64,000 nt of DNA from Raineyella sp. W15-4. Lineage in GTDB: Bacteria; Actinomycetota; Actinomycetes; Propionibacteriales; Propionibacteriaceae. The translations under genes were made by a program, and so were the position numbers. The notes beneath the pieces are model-generated. The model saw only the letters and a program-made list of their open reading frames with translations. It was not told the DNA's origin and searched no databases. Every line of letters begins with the position of its first letter. Positions within the stretch are counted from its first letter, which is position 1. Shown here in pieces: positions 7,682 through 15,283 of this stretch. Where the stretch lies: the NCBI RefSeq assembly GCF_033170155.1, contig NZ_CP137079.1, forward strand, positions 434,001-498,000. The letters run 5' to 3'.

Positions 7682-8959
7682 TCACCGGTCGGCGAGGGTG
7701 CGGACCGCCTCGACCAGGGCGTCCCGGACCGCGGCGGTGCGCCGCGGCTCCCGCCGGCCGATCACCCCGAGCAGCATGCCTCCGCTGCGGCCGGTGGCCG
7801 GGGTCCAGGCGCTGCCGCCGGCCGCGTGGTCGCCGCGGACGCAGAAGACGTGCCGGGTCTCGGCTTCGGCGGCGACCCGGGTGTTCACCGCGGGATCATC
7901 GGTGAGGGCCAGGACGTACCAGGCGTCGGCGACATCGCCGGCGGCGTACGCCCGGGCCGACCAGCTGATCCGGCCGGACGCCTCCAGGGCGGAGAGGACC
8001 GGGGTGAGGGTCGGGGACACCACCCGCACCCGGGCGCCGGCATCCAGCAGTGCCACGATCCGGCGCTGCGCGACCCGGCCACCACCAACGACGAGGACAT
8101 CCCGCCCGCGCAGCACCAGACCACTGAGGTAGACCGGCGTCGCGCCGCCGTCGTCCAGCCGCCGGGCGCCCGCCCGGTAGCGATCGACCACCACCGCGGC
8201 CAGTTCCGGGCACGGCCCGACCACCTCGGCCACCCGGACGTCGGGGGTACCCGGGTGCCGATCGCGCCAGGCCGCCGTCTGCTCGTGGGTCCAGCGGCGC
8301 ATCGACCCGGGGAAGAGGAAGTTCGGTGCCACCACGATCCGCTCCGCGCCGAGCCGGACGACCTGGTCGAGGGCCTGCGCCAGGTCCGGTCCGGTCACCT
8401 GGAGGTAGGCCGGCAGCACCTGCGCGAAGCCGCCCTCCTCCTGCACCAGCCGGGCCAGGGCGGCATGCTCGGCGTTCGTCTCACCGATGCTGCAGCCCCG
8501 GCCGACCAGCACGACCGTGGTCGAGGCCGCCGACCAGTCGCCGAGCACCGCCCGGATCCGTTGCAGGGTGATCGTCCGCAGCGCCGGATCGGGGCCGAGG
8601 TGGGGGGCGTACGCCACCGTGCTGCCCGGCACCCGGGCCCGGCCGGCCTCGATCGCCTCGGGGATGTCGCGACGGACGTGCCCGCCCTTGCCCAGCATCA
8701 GCGGCACCACGACCACCGCGCCGCGCTCGGCCCCGGCAGCCGCGGCGGCGACCGCCTCGGCAATGCCGGGCTCGGTGAGCTCGACGAAGCCGAGGCCGAC
8801 CGTCACGTCCGGGAGGACGGCGCGGACCAGCGCGGTGAGGGCCCGAGCCGCGGCGGCGCCCTCCGGGTCACGGGTGCCGTGGGCGGCGATGACGAGCGGT
8901 GGGTGGGCGGCCCGGGCGGCCTGCCGGACCCTCTCGATGGTCGGGCGTGCCTCGGTCAT
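7682..8959 (-). CDS. Sirohydrochlorin cobaltochelatase fused to precorrin-2 dehydrogenase (CbiX-CysG N-domain)
   Basis: 425 residues in two parts. Residues 1 to about 265 form a double CbiX domain (PLVIAAHGTRDPEG, then PLMLGKGGHVRRDIP, then VGRGCSIGETNAE and FLFPGSMRRW), which inserts cobalt into sirohydrochlorin. Residues about 275-425 form the NAD-binding half of siroheme synthase (VLVVGGGRVAQRR, RVVSPTLTPVL, ALTDDPAVNTRVA), which oxidises precorrin-2 to sirohydrochlorin. The uroporphyrinogen methyltransferase part of CysG is absent. The fusion joins two consecutive steps, passing sirohydrochlorin to the chelatase. The start at 8959 overlaps the upstream cbiGH stop as ATGA. Confidence 0.93.
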   Translation of the reverse strand: MTEARPTIERVRQAARAAHPPLVIAAHGTRDPEGAAAARALTALVRAVLPDVTVGLGFVELTEPGIAEAVAAAAAGAERGAVVVVPLMLGKGGHVRRDIPEAIEAGRARVPGSTVAYAPHLGPDPALRTITLQRIRAVLGDWSAASTTVVLVGRGCSIGETNAEHAALARLVQEEGGFAQVLPAYLQVTGPDLAQALDQVVRLGAERIVVAPNFLFPGSMRRWTHEQTAAWRDRHPGTPDVRVAEVVGPCPELAAVVVDRYRAGARRLDDGGATPVYLSGLVLRGRDVLVVGGGRVAQRRIVALLDAGARVRVVSPTLTPVLSALEASGRISWSARAYAAGDVADAWYVLALTDDPAVNTRVAAEAETRHVFCVRGDHAAGGSAWTPATGRSGGMLLGVIGRREPRRTAAVRDALVEAVRTLADR

Positions 8960-10686
8960 GCGTGCATCCAGGTGTAGTCGCGGGGGGTCACCATCACCCG
9001 GCGACCGGCCCCGCTGGTGGTGTAGCGGGTGGTCGACGAGCCGACGACGACGAGGGAGTTCATGTCCACCCGGGTCGGGTCGAACGTGGCCAGCGTCGCC
9101 AGGTAGGTCCGCTGGTCGGGCCGGCAGGCCTCGTGTACGGCGGCCACCGGGGTGTCCGGCGGGCGGTGGGCGCCGAGGATCTCCAGCGCCCGGGGCAGTT
9201 GGGTCGTCCGGGTGCGGCTGCGGGGGTTGTAGAGCACCACCACGAAGTCGCCCTCCGCGGCGGCGTGCAGGCGCCGCTCGATGGTCGGCCAGTCGGTGTG
9301 CAGGTCCGACAGCGAGAGGGTGACGTGGTCGTGGCCCAGCGGGGCGCCGAGGATCGCCGAGACGGCCAGGCTCGCGGTCACCCCGGGCACGATGTCCACA
9401 TCGATGCCGTCGGTGCCCTGCTCCAGCACCGGGCTGGCCATCGCGTAGAGCGCCGGGTCGCCGGAGCAGACCAGCGCCACCCGGCGGCCCTCCCGGGCCC
9501 GGGCGATCGCGTAGCAGGTCCGGGCCTCCTCGGTGCCCATCCCGGAGGAGTACACCTGCGTGCCGGGGCTGAGCAGGTCGCGGATCTGCTCCACGTACGG
9601 TGCGTAGCCGACCACCACCGCGGCGGAGGTGACCGCCTCCCGGGCCCGTGGAGTGACCAGGTCGCGGGCGCCGGGCCCCAGCCCGACGACGCTGAGCCGC
9701 CCCCGCGGCGGGAGCCGGCCGATGGCGCAGGTCGCCTCCGGGGTGCGGCGCTTGCCGATCACCAGCTCCGCGCCGTGGGCCAGCACCGAGGCCTCGGCCA
9801 CACTCGGGGTGCCGACGTGGCCGTCGACCACCGCGCTCGGGCTGGGCACCGGCTGGCCGGCCAGCGTGTCGGCGGCGTACGTCACCAGCGGGACGCCGAG
9901 GGCGGTGGCCAGCGCCACCAGACCGGGCTCGGCGGCCTTGATGTCCGCGCTCACCAGGGCGGCCAGGCTGTCGGGGGACAGGCCGGCCTCCTCCAGGGTC
10001 TCGGTCAGCAGGGTGGCCAGCCGCTGTGCCGAGGTGCCGCGGTTGCAGCCCATCCCGGCCACCAGGGACTGCGGGTGCACCACCACCCGGGGCAGGCCCG
10101 GTCCGGCGACGGGGCCTGCCGCGAGGTCGGTGACGACGACCTGGGCCTGGGGGGCGGCGCAGTCCTCGCTGACATTGTCCGGCAGCGGCGGCAGTGGCCA
10201 GGGGCTGGTCCGATCCAGCCGCACCGGCCGGCCGTCGAGGATCGCCCGGGTCACTCTGGCCAGGTCACCGGACCAGGGCCAGCCCAGGGTGTCCAGCGCG
10301 GGCAGGCCGAGCGCGTCGGTGGCGGTGGTGAGCACAGCGGTGGCGCCCAGGCCCTCGGCGAGCACCCGGGCCAGCGCGTTGGCCGCCCCGGAGTGGCCGC
10401 CGACCAGCGGCACCGCGAACCGCCCGGCCTCGTCGACCACCACGACCCCGGGGTCCTGGGCCTTGGACACCAGCAGCGGGGCGATGATCCGGGTGGTCGC
10501 GCCCAGCGCCAGGTGGCTGACGATCAGGTCGCAGGACTGCCAGGCGGCCGGCAGGCCGGTCGAGGCGGGGCCGTCGAAGCGGAGCGTGTCCCGGCCCAGC
10601 ACCTGGTCGATCCGATCCGCCTGCCGGCGGGTCGCCGGGCTGTTGGTCACCTGGCCGATGTGCGCGACGGCAATGTCCCGGGTCAT
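8956..10686 (-). CDS. Cobalt-precorrin-5A hydrolase fused to precorrin-3B C17-methyltransferase (CbiG-CbiH)
   Basis: 576 residues. The N-terminal half is CbiG (HLALGATTRIIAPLL, VGGHSGAANALA, VAGMGCNRGTSA, ALVSADIKAAEPGL), which opens the C-20 lactone and releases acetaldehyde. The C-terminal half is the SAM-dependent tetrapyrrole methylase CbiH/CobJ (LSVVGLGPGARDLVTPRA, LVCSGDPALYAMA, DIVPGVTASLAV, VVLYNPRSRTR). The frame runs on upstream to 11196, but that extension is the antisense-like shadow of cbiF; the ATG at 10686 overlaps the cbiF stop as ATGA. CbiG shows that the cobalt-early (anaerobic) route is used. The CbiE domain seen in the Propionibacterium CbiEGH fusion is not present here. 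Confidence 0.94.
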   Translation of the reverse strand: MTRDIAVAHIGQVTNSPATRRQADRIDQVLGRDTLRFDGPASTGLPAAWQSCDLIVSHLALGATTRIIAPLLVSKAQDPGVVVVDEAGRFAVPLVGGHSGAANALARVLAEGLGATAVLTTATDALGLPALDTLGWPWSGDLARVTRAILDGRPVRLDRTSPWPLPPLPDNVSEDCAAPQAQVVVTDLAAGPVAGPGLPRVVVHPQSLVAGMGCNRGTSAQRLATLLTETLEEAGLSPDSLAALVSADIKAAEPGLVALATALGVPLVTYAADTLAGQPVPSPSAVVDGHVGTPSVAEASVLAHGAELVIGKRRTPEATCAIGRLPPRGRLSVVGLGPGARDLVTPRAREAVTSAAVVVGYAPYVEQIRDLLSPGTQVYSSGMGTEEARTCYAIARAREGRRVALVCSGDPALYAMASPVLEQGTDGIDVDIVPGVTASLAVSAILGAPLGHDHVTLSLSDLHTDWPTIERRLHAAAEGDFVVVLYNPRSRTRTTQLPRALEILGAHRPPDTPVAAVHEACRPDQRTYLATLATFDPTRVDMNSLVVVGSSTTRYTTSGAGRRVMVTPRDYTWMHA

Positions 10687-11510
10687 CCGTGGGTCTCCTT
10701 CGGGGTCCCGACGGCGGCCGGATCGGCGGCCCGGTAGGCGTGCCGGAACCCGGGATGGTAGAGGTGGCTGCGGGTGCCGCTGGCGCCCTCGGCGAGCGCG
10801 GCGCCGACCAGCACCACGGTGTGCTTCCACAGCTTGTGCTCGCGCATCGTCGCGGACAGGTCTGCCAGCTCGCAGCGCAGCAGCAGCTCGTCGGGCCAGG
10901 TCACCCGGTAGCCGACGATGCACGGCGTATCCGCCGGGTAACCACCGGCCAGCAGCTCCTCCTGGAGCACCCGGTTGCGGGCTGCCGAGAGGTAGAGCGC
11001 CATCGTGGTGCCGTGCTCGGCGAAGGAGCGTACGGTCTCCCGGTCCGGCATCGGCGTCCGGCCGCCCTCCAGCCGGGTGAGGATCAGCGACTGCGCCACC
11101 TCCGGGACGGTGATCTCGACCTCGGCCCGGGCCGCCGCGGCGGAGAATGCCGACACCCCGGGGATCGTCTCGTGGGCGATGCCGATGCTGTCGCACAGCG
11201 CGCGCTGCTCGCCCATCGCTCCGTAGATCGACGGGTCGCCGGTGTGCACCCGGGCGACCAGCAGGCCCTGGTCGCGGGCGCGTTCGAGGACCGGCCGCAG
11301 CGCCTCCAGCGGGAGGGCGGCCGAGTCGACCAGCTCGGCGTCAGGACGGGCCCCGGCGACGATGTCGGGATGCACCAGGCTGGAGGCCCAGACCACGATG
11401 TCGGCCCGGGCGACGACCGCGGCGCCACGGACGGTGATCAGGTCCGCCGCGCCGGGGCCGGCGCCGACGAACACCACCCGGCCCTCGCCGTCCCTGGCCC
11501 CGCCGGTCAC
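10683..11510 (-). CDS. cbiF: Cobalt-precorrin-4 C11-methyltransferase
   Basis: SAM-dependent methylase adding the C-11 methyl group (CobM/CbiF). 275 residues, near the usual 255. Seen: VVFVGAGPGAADLITVRG, VWASSLVHPDIV, VARVHTGDPSIYGAMGEQ, ETIPGVSAFSAAAA, LILTRLEGGRTPMP and MALYLSAARN, the classic series of CobM/CbiF. A 30-residue tail past the methylase fold (SHLYHPGFRHAYR) is common in this group. Coupled by ATGA overlap to the cbiL stop upstream and to the cbiGH start downstream. Confidence 0.95.
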   Translation of the reverse strand: MTGGARDGEGRVVFVGAGPGAADLITVRGAAVVARADIVVWASSLVHPDIVAGARPDAELVDSAALPLEALRPVLERARDQGLLVARVHTGDPSIYGAMGEQRALCDSIGIAHETIPGVSAFSAAAARAEVEITVPEVAQSLILTRLEGGRTPMPDRETVRSFAEHGTTMALYLSAARNRVLQEELLAGGYPADTPCIVGYRVTWPDELLLRCELADLSATMREHKLWKHTVVLVGAALAEGASGTRSHLYHPGFRHAYRAADPAAVGTPKETHG

Positions 11511-12262
11511 AGCCGGCCCCCGGTCGTCGGGCGGGGCGGGGTGACCAGCACGGTGCTGAAGTACGGCGCCTCGGCGCGGGCGGCCGGGTCCCGGCCGTCG
11601 ACCAGCCGCTCGTCGGGCAGCCCGACGTCGGTGCCGACCAGCACCGCGTGCTCGGGGCGGACCGCGGCGATCGCGTCGAGCACCTCCGGCAGCCGACGGC
11701 CGGCCTTGTACGCCACCACGGTGTCGGCCGTGCCGAGAGCCGCGGTGAGCACCTCCACCCCACCGGTAACCGGCACCAGGGCCAGCACCTCGCGGCCCTC
11801 GACCAGCGGCGTACGCGCCGCCCCGGCCAGCGCCTGCATCGCGGTGATCCCCGGGACGACCTCGATCCGCACCTCGGGCACCTCACGGGTCACCTCGGCG
11901 GCCAGGTAGCTGAACGTCGAGTACACGCTGGGATCGCCGACGGTGGCGAAGCAGACCGTCCGTGCGCCGTCTCGGAAGGCCCGGACCGCGGCGTCAGTCG
12001 ATTCGGCCCAGGCGGCCCGCCGTCGGGGCCCGACGCCGCTGCGCTCGCGCATGCTGAACGGCACCGCGACGATCCGGTCGGCGGCCGCCGGACAGGCGGC
12101 GGCGACGATCCGGTCGGCTCGGCCGGCGGTCCCGGCGGCATGCTCGGTCCGCGGCACCAGCACCACATCGGCCTCGGCCAGCAGGCGGACCGCCTTGACG
12201 GTGACGAGTTCGGGATCACCCGGTCCCACGCCCACCCCGATCAGGCGCTGCGACTGGTCCAC
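11507..12262 (-). CDS. cbiL: Precorrin-2 / cobalt-factor-II C20-methyltransferase
   Basis: First methylase after sirohydrochlorin (CobI/CbiL), 251 residues. Seen: LIGVGVGPGDPELVTVKAVRLL, VLVPRTEH, CFATVGDPSVYSTFSYL, EVVPGITAMQALA, and VVAYKAGRRLPEVL. The frame extends to a GTG at 12301, but GTG 12262 has AGGAG six bases upstream and is followed directly by the methylase fold. First gene of the four-gene minus-strand cobalamin operon; no cobalamin riboswitch fits in the short space before it. Confidence 0.94.
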   Translation of the reverse strand: MDQSQRLIGVGVGPGDPELVTVKAVRLLAEADVVLVPRTEHAAGTAGRADRIVAAACPAAADRIVAVPFSMRERSGVGPRRRAAWAESTDAAVRAFRDGARTVCFATVGDPSVYSTFSYLAAEVTREVPEVRIEVVPGITAMQALAGAARTPLVEGREVLALVPVTGGVEVLTAALGTADTVVAYKAGRRLPEVLDAIAAVRPEHAVLVGTDVGLPDERLVDGRDPAARAEAPYFSTVLVTPPRPTTGGRL

Positions 12263-12348
12263 ATCGTCTCCTCGTCTCGGTGCCGCTCCGACAGCCGCCA
12301 TCCTACGAAGGATTACTACGGGGTCCGGAGCCGGGGTCGCCGGTGCCG

Positions 12349-12354
12349 TACGCT
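12349..12354 (+). promoter_or_regulatory. -10 box of a probably leaderless NUDIX mRNA
   Basis: TACGCT, six bases before the GTG at 12361; no Shine-Dalgarno sequence precedes that start. The same TGCCGTACGCT sequence recurs directly after it (12362-12372), a small direct duplication. Confidence 0.45.
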
Positions 12355-12360
12355 CGTCAG

Positions 12361-12843
12361 GTGCCGTACGCTCCCGTCCTCACCACCCTGGCCTATGTCG
12401 TCCGTGGCGGCCGGGTGCTGATGTGCCACCGGATCGCCCGGGACACCGACGAGCAGTACGGCAAGTGGAACGGGCTGGGCGGCAAGCTCGAGCAGGGCGA
12501 GGACGCGGCGACCGGGATCATCCGCGAGTTGCGCGAGGAGGCCGGGATCGTCCCGACGGCGATGACGCTGCGCGGGACGCTGAACTGGCCAGGGTTCTCC
12601 GGGCCGGACGGCCACGTCTTCGGGCTGGTCTTCCTGGTCACCGCGTTCGAGGGCGAGCCGCCGGAGCGCAACGTGGAGGGCGACCTGGCCTGGATCCCGG
12701 TGGCCGACCTGATCGGGCTGGACATCTGGGAAGGGGACCGGTACTTTCTGCCGCTGCTCTTCGACGAGGATCCGCGGCCGTTCCACGCGGTCATCCCGTA
12801 CGCCGACGGGCGGCCCACCGGGGCGACCATCACCCGGATCTGA
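12361..12843 (+). CDS. NUDIX hydrolase, MutT/NUDT1-like
   Basis: 160-residue NUDIX pyrophosphohydrolase. The box GGKLEQGEDAATGIIRELRE-EAGI (residues roughly 38-60) has all metal-binding Glu residues. The following LNWPGFSGPDGHVFGLVFLV and ERNVEGDLAWIPV resemble 8-oxo-dGTP diphosphatases, so nucleotide-pool sanitation is likely. The frame is open to GTG 12280; GTG 12361 is preferred because homologous NUDIX proteins begin just before APVLTTLAYV and because of the leaderless-type box. GTG 12343 is a third option. Confidence 0.85.
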   Translation: MPYAPVLTTLAYVVRGGRVLMCHRIARDTDEQYGKWNGLGGKLEQGEDAATGIIRELREEAGIVPTAMTLRGTLNWPGFSGPDGHVFGLVFLVTAFEGEPPERNVEGDLAWIPVADLIGLDIWEGDRYFLPLLFDEDPRPFHAVIPYADGRPTGATITRI

Positions 12844-12852
12844 GCGCCCCGG

Positions 12853-13500
12853 TCAGCGCCGGCGCCGCTCTCCCGTCCCCGCCAGCACGGGCGACAGCCA
12901 CTCGACCAGCGGCCGCAGGGCTTCCCAGTCGTCGCGCACCCGCCCGACCAGAGCTTCCGAGAACAGCACCTCGTCCTCGATCCCCCGGAAGGCCGACAGG
13001 CTCTTGTGGCGCAGCAGGTCGATCTGCGGATGGTCCGCGGTCCAGCCCCTGGGCGCCTTTTTCAGGCACTCCCCGCCGATCTGCCAGCCGTCCTCGCGCA
13101 GCGTGGCGACGATCGAGGCCAACCGGTCGCCCTCCTCGTCGATCCGCTCCCGGAAGGCAGCGAGCCCGTCGGCCGAGGCATGGTAGAAGCCGGCGCCGGT
13201 GAGCAGGCCGTCTGCGGCGAGCTCCAGATACCAGCCGGTGGCCGGGGCGGTCCGGACGAACGCCCCGAGATGGGTCTTGTACGGGGACTTGTCGTTGCTG
13301 AACCGGACGTCCCGGTGGGGCCGGAAGACCTTCGCGTCGCCGAAGGGGTCGGCGACCTCGGCGAGCAGGGCCTCCATCGGCGCCCGGACGGCCTGTTCGT
13401 ACGTGTCCCGGTGGGCCTGCCAGTACGTGCGGGAGTTGTCCGCCGCCAGGCCGCGATAGAACTCCGGAGCGACCGGATCGAAGCCGCGGAACGGTGTCAT
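12853..13500 (-). CDS. DUF2461 (TIGR02453) family protein
   Basis: 215 residues, whole length of the family. Seen: FYRGLAADNSRTYWQAHRDTYE, FRPHRDVRFSNDKSPYKTH, GWYLELAADGLLTGAGFYH and a final DWEALRPLVEWLSPV. These proteins are widespread in bacteria and fungi; no molecular function is established. It converges on the NUDIX gene with a nine-base gap and is divergent from cspA. Confidence 0.88.
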   Translation of the reverse strand: MTPFRGFDPVAPEFYRGLAADNSRTYWQAHRDTYEQAVRAPMEALLAEVADPFGDAKVFRPHRDVRFSNDKSPYKTHLGAFVRTAPATGWYLELAADGLLTGAGFYHASADGLAAFRERIDEEGDRLASIVATLREDGWQIGGECLKKAPRGWTADHPQIDLLRHKSLSAFRGIEDEVLFSEALVGRVRDDWEALRPLVEWLSPVLAGTGERRRR

Positions 13501-13546
13501 GACACCACTGTTGCACGGGGATTAGGTTCGGGACCTCCTTGGTTGT

Positions 13547-13561
13547 ACTGTGAATCACAGT
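13547..13561. promoter_or_regulatory. 15-bp palindrome between DUF2461 and cspA
   Basis: ACTGTGAATCACAGT is a perfect inverted repeat around one base. Its TGTGA and TCACA halves are those of a Crp site but with a one-base instead of six-base spacer, so it is more likely an operator of another regulator. It lies about 45 bases before the DUF2461 start and 110 bases upstream of a possible cspA -10 box (TACGAT, 13658-13663). Confidence 0.4.
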
Positions 13562-13704
13562 TGTTGCGGTTCGCAGAATCTGGACAAGCAGGACACCCAG
13601 CCAGGGTGGACCGGTCTTTCTGGGAAGGCGTCTCACCAGCATCACCCCCACGGGCACTACGATGGCGCCCAGTACAACCTCCCATCTGAAGGACATAGAT
13701 TTAC

Positions 13705-13911
13705 ATGAGCACCGGTACCGTCAAGTGGTTCAACGCCGAGAAGGGCTTCGGCTTCATCGCACCTGAGGACGGCTCCCCCGACGTTTTCGCACACTTCTCC
13801 GCCATCAACTCCACCGGCTACCGTTCGCTCAACGAGGGCGACCGGGTCGAGTTCGAGACCGTCGACGGCCCCAAGGGCAAGCAGGCGGCCAACATTTCCG
13901 TGATCCACTGA
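13705..13911 (+). CDS. Cold shock protein (CspA family)
   Basis: 68-residue single OB-fold RNA chaperone. Both RNP motifs are present: KGFGFIA (RNP1) and VFAHFS (RNP2), with [10 protein letters not shown] at the N-terminus. GAAGGA lies about 13 bases before the ATG. Binds single-stranded RNA/DNA in the cytoplasm. Monocistronic, with its own strong terminator. Confidence 0.97.
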   Translation: MSTGTVKWFNAEKGFGFIAPEDGSPDVFAHFSAINSTGYRSLNEGDRVEFETVDGPKGKQAANISVIH

Positions 13912-13929
13912 CCTCTCGGTCCCCAGCTT

Positions 13930-13965
13930 CCGAAGGCCCCCGGTCATCCGACCGGGGGCCTTCGG
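13930..13965 (+). terminator. Rho-independent terminator after cspA
   Basis: Sixteen-base perfect stem (CCGAAGGCCCCCGGTC and its complement) with a four-base loop. It ends only a few bases before the conserved N-terminal coding part of the next gene. Confidence 0.88.
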
Positions 13966-14033
13966 CCATCCTCACCCTCGGCGCCGCCCGGCGGATCGCG
14001 CTCGCCGCGCAGGGCTTCGCCGAGGCCAGACCG

Positions 14034-15191
14034 GTGCCCGGCCGGGTGACGATGCGCCACCTGCAGCGCACCGTCGACCGGGTCGCCCAGTTCCAGATCG
14101 ACTCGGTCAACGTGGTGCAGCGGGCGCACTACCTGCCGCTCTTCTCCCGGCTCGGCCCCTACGACACCGGGTTGCTGGACCGGGCGGCCGGCCGGTCGCC
14201 CCGCCGCCTCTTCGAGTACTGGGCCCATGCCGCGAGCCTGGTCGACATCCGTCTCGAGCCCGCCCTGCGGTTCCGGATGGCCCGGGCGGAGTCGGAGGCC
14301 TGGGGGAGCATGCGGCGGGTCGTCCGGGACCATCCGGACCTGGTGGCCACCGTGCTGGCCGAGGTGGGCCGGCTCCCCGGCACCGCCCGCCAGCTGGAGG
14401 AGCGGCTGGTCGAGGATCTGCCGGTGCCGGGCGACCGGTCGGCGGAGTGGGGCTGGAACTGGTCGGCGGTCAAGACCGCGACCGAGTGGCTGCTCTGGTC
14501 GGGGCGGACCTCCGTGGCGCGACGTACGCCGCAGTTCGAGCGGGTGTTCGACCTGCCGGACCGGGTGCTGCCGCCGGTCGTGGCGAGTGCGGCGACCCCC
14601 GAGGAGCCGGCGGCGGTGCTGGCGCTGGTCCGCCGCGCGGCCGCCGCGCTCGGCATCGGCACACTCGGCTGCCTGGCCGACTACTTCCGGCTGGACCGTG
14701 GCGAGACCGCGGTGGCGATCGCCGCCCTGGAGCACACCGGGGAGCTGACCCCGGTCGCGGTGCCCGGCTGGACCCGGCAGGCCTGGCTGTGGCACGCGGC
14801 CCGCCGGCCGCGCCGGGTCGAGGCGGTGGCGCTGCTCAGCCCGTTCGACTCGCTGGTCTTCGAACGGCGCCGGCTGCGCGGGCTGTTCGGCTTCGACTAC
14901 GGGTTGGAGATCTACGTCCCGGGGCCGCGGCGGCGCTACGGCTACTACGTCTACCCGTTCCTGATGGGGGAGCGTTTGGTCGCGCGGGTCGATCTCAAGG
15001 CGGACCGGCAGGCGGGCGAGCTGGTGGTCCGGTCCGGCTGGCTGGAGGACGGGGTGGAGCCGCGGATCGTCCGCCCGGCGCTGCGCGGTGAGCTCGACCT
15101 GCTCGCCGGCTGGCTCGGGCTGGAAGCGGTGCGGACCGTGCCGGCCACGGAGTGGGGCCTGCCCGGCAACGGCCGGCCGCTGATGTGGTGA
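14034..15191 (+). CDS. YcaQ/AlkX-type DNA glycosylase (HTH_42 family), start codon unclear
   Basis: 385 residues from the GTG at 14034. The family is winged-helix DNA glycosylases that unhook interstrand crosslinks. Seen: VAQFQIDSVNVVQRAHYLPL, FSRLGPYDTGLLDRAAG, LFEYWAHAASLVD and LLSPFDSLVFERRRLR. E. coli YcaQ begins with a helix LSLADARNLHLAAQGL; the same helix is encoded here in frame as LTLGAARRIALAAQGF at about 13971-14018, upstream of the GTG. No ATG, GTG or TTG occurs in frame between the cspA stop and 14034. Either a rare start (for example ATC 13968 or CTG 13908) is used, or the gene lost its 5' end next to the cspA terminator. Confidence 0.8.
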   Translation: MPGRVTMRHLQRTVDRVAQFQIDSVNVVQRAHYLPLFSRLGPYDTGLLDRAAGRSPRRLFEYWAHAASLVDIRLEPALRFRMARAESEAWGSMRRVVRDHPDLVATVLAEVGRLPGTARQLEERLVEDLPVPGDRSAEWGWNWSAVKTATEWLLWSGRTSVARRTPQFERVFDLPDRVLPPVVASAATPEEPAAVLALVRRAAAALGIGTLGCLADYFRLDRGETAVAIAALEHTGELTPVAVPGWTRQAWLWHAARRPRRVEAVALLSPFDSLVFERRRLRGLFGFDYGLEIYVPGPRRRYGYYVYPFLMGERLVARVDLKADRQAGELVVRSGWLEDGVEPRIVRPALRGELDLLAGWLGLEAVRTVPATEWGLPGNGRPLMW

Positions 15192-15283
15192 GGACCGGTG
15201 TGGTGAGTTCCGGCGTGGCGGGTCGGGATTAGGCTGGCGCCGAGGCCGCGACGCCGCGGCCCGCACCCGAGGAAGGATCCCCC

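Noticed and set aside
12262-12360. Cobalamin riboswitch before cbiL
   Set aside because: The space is too short and no B12-box sequence is visible.
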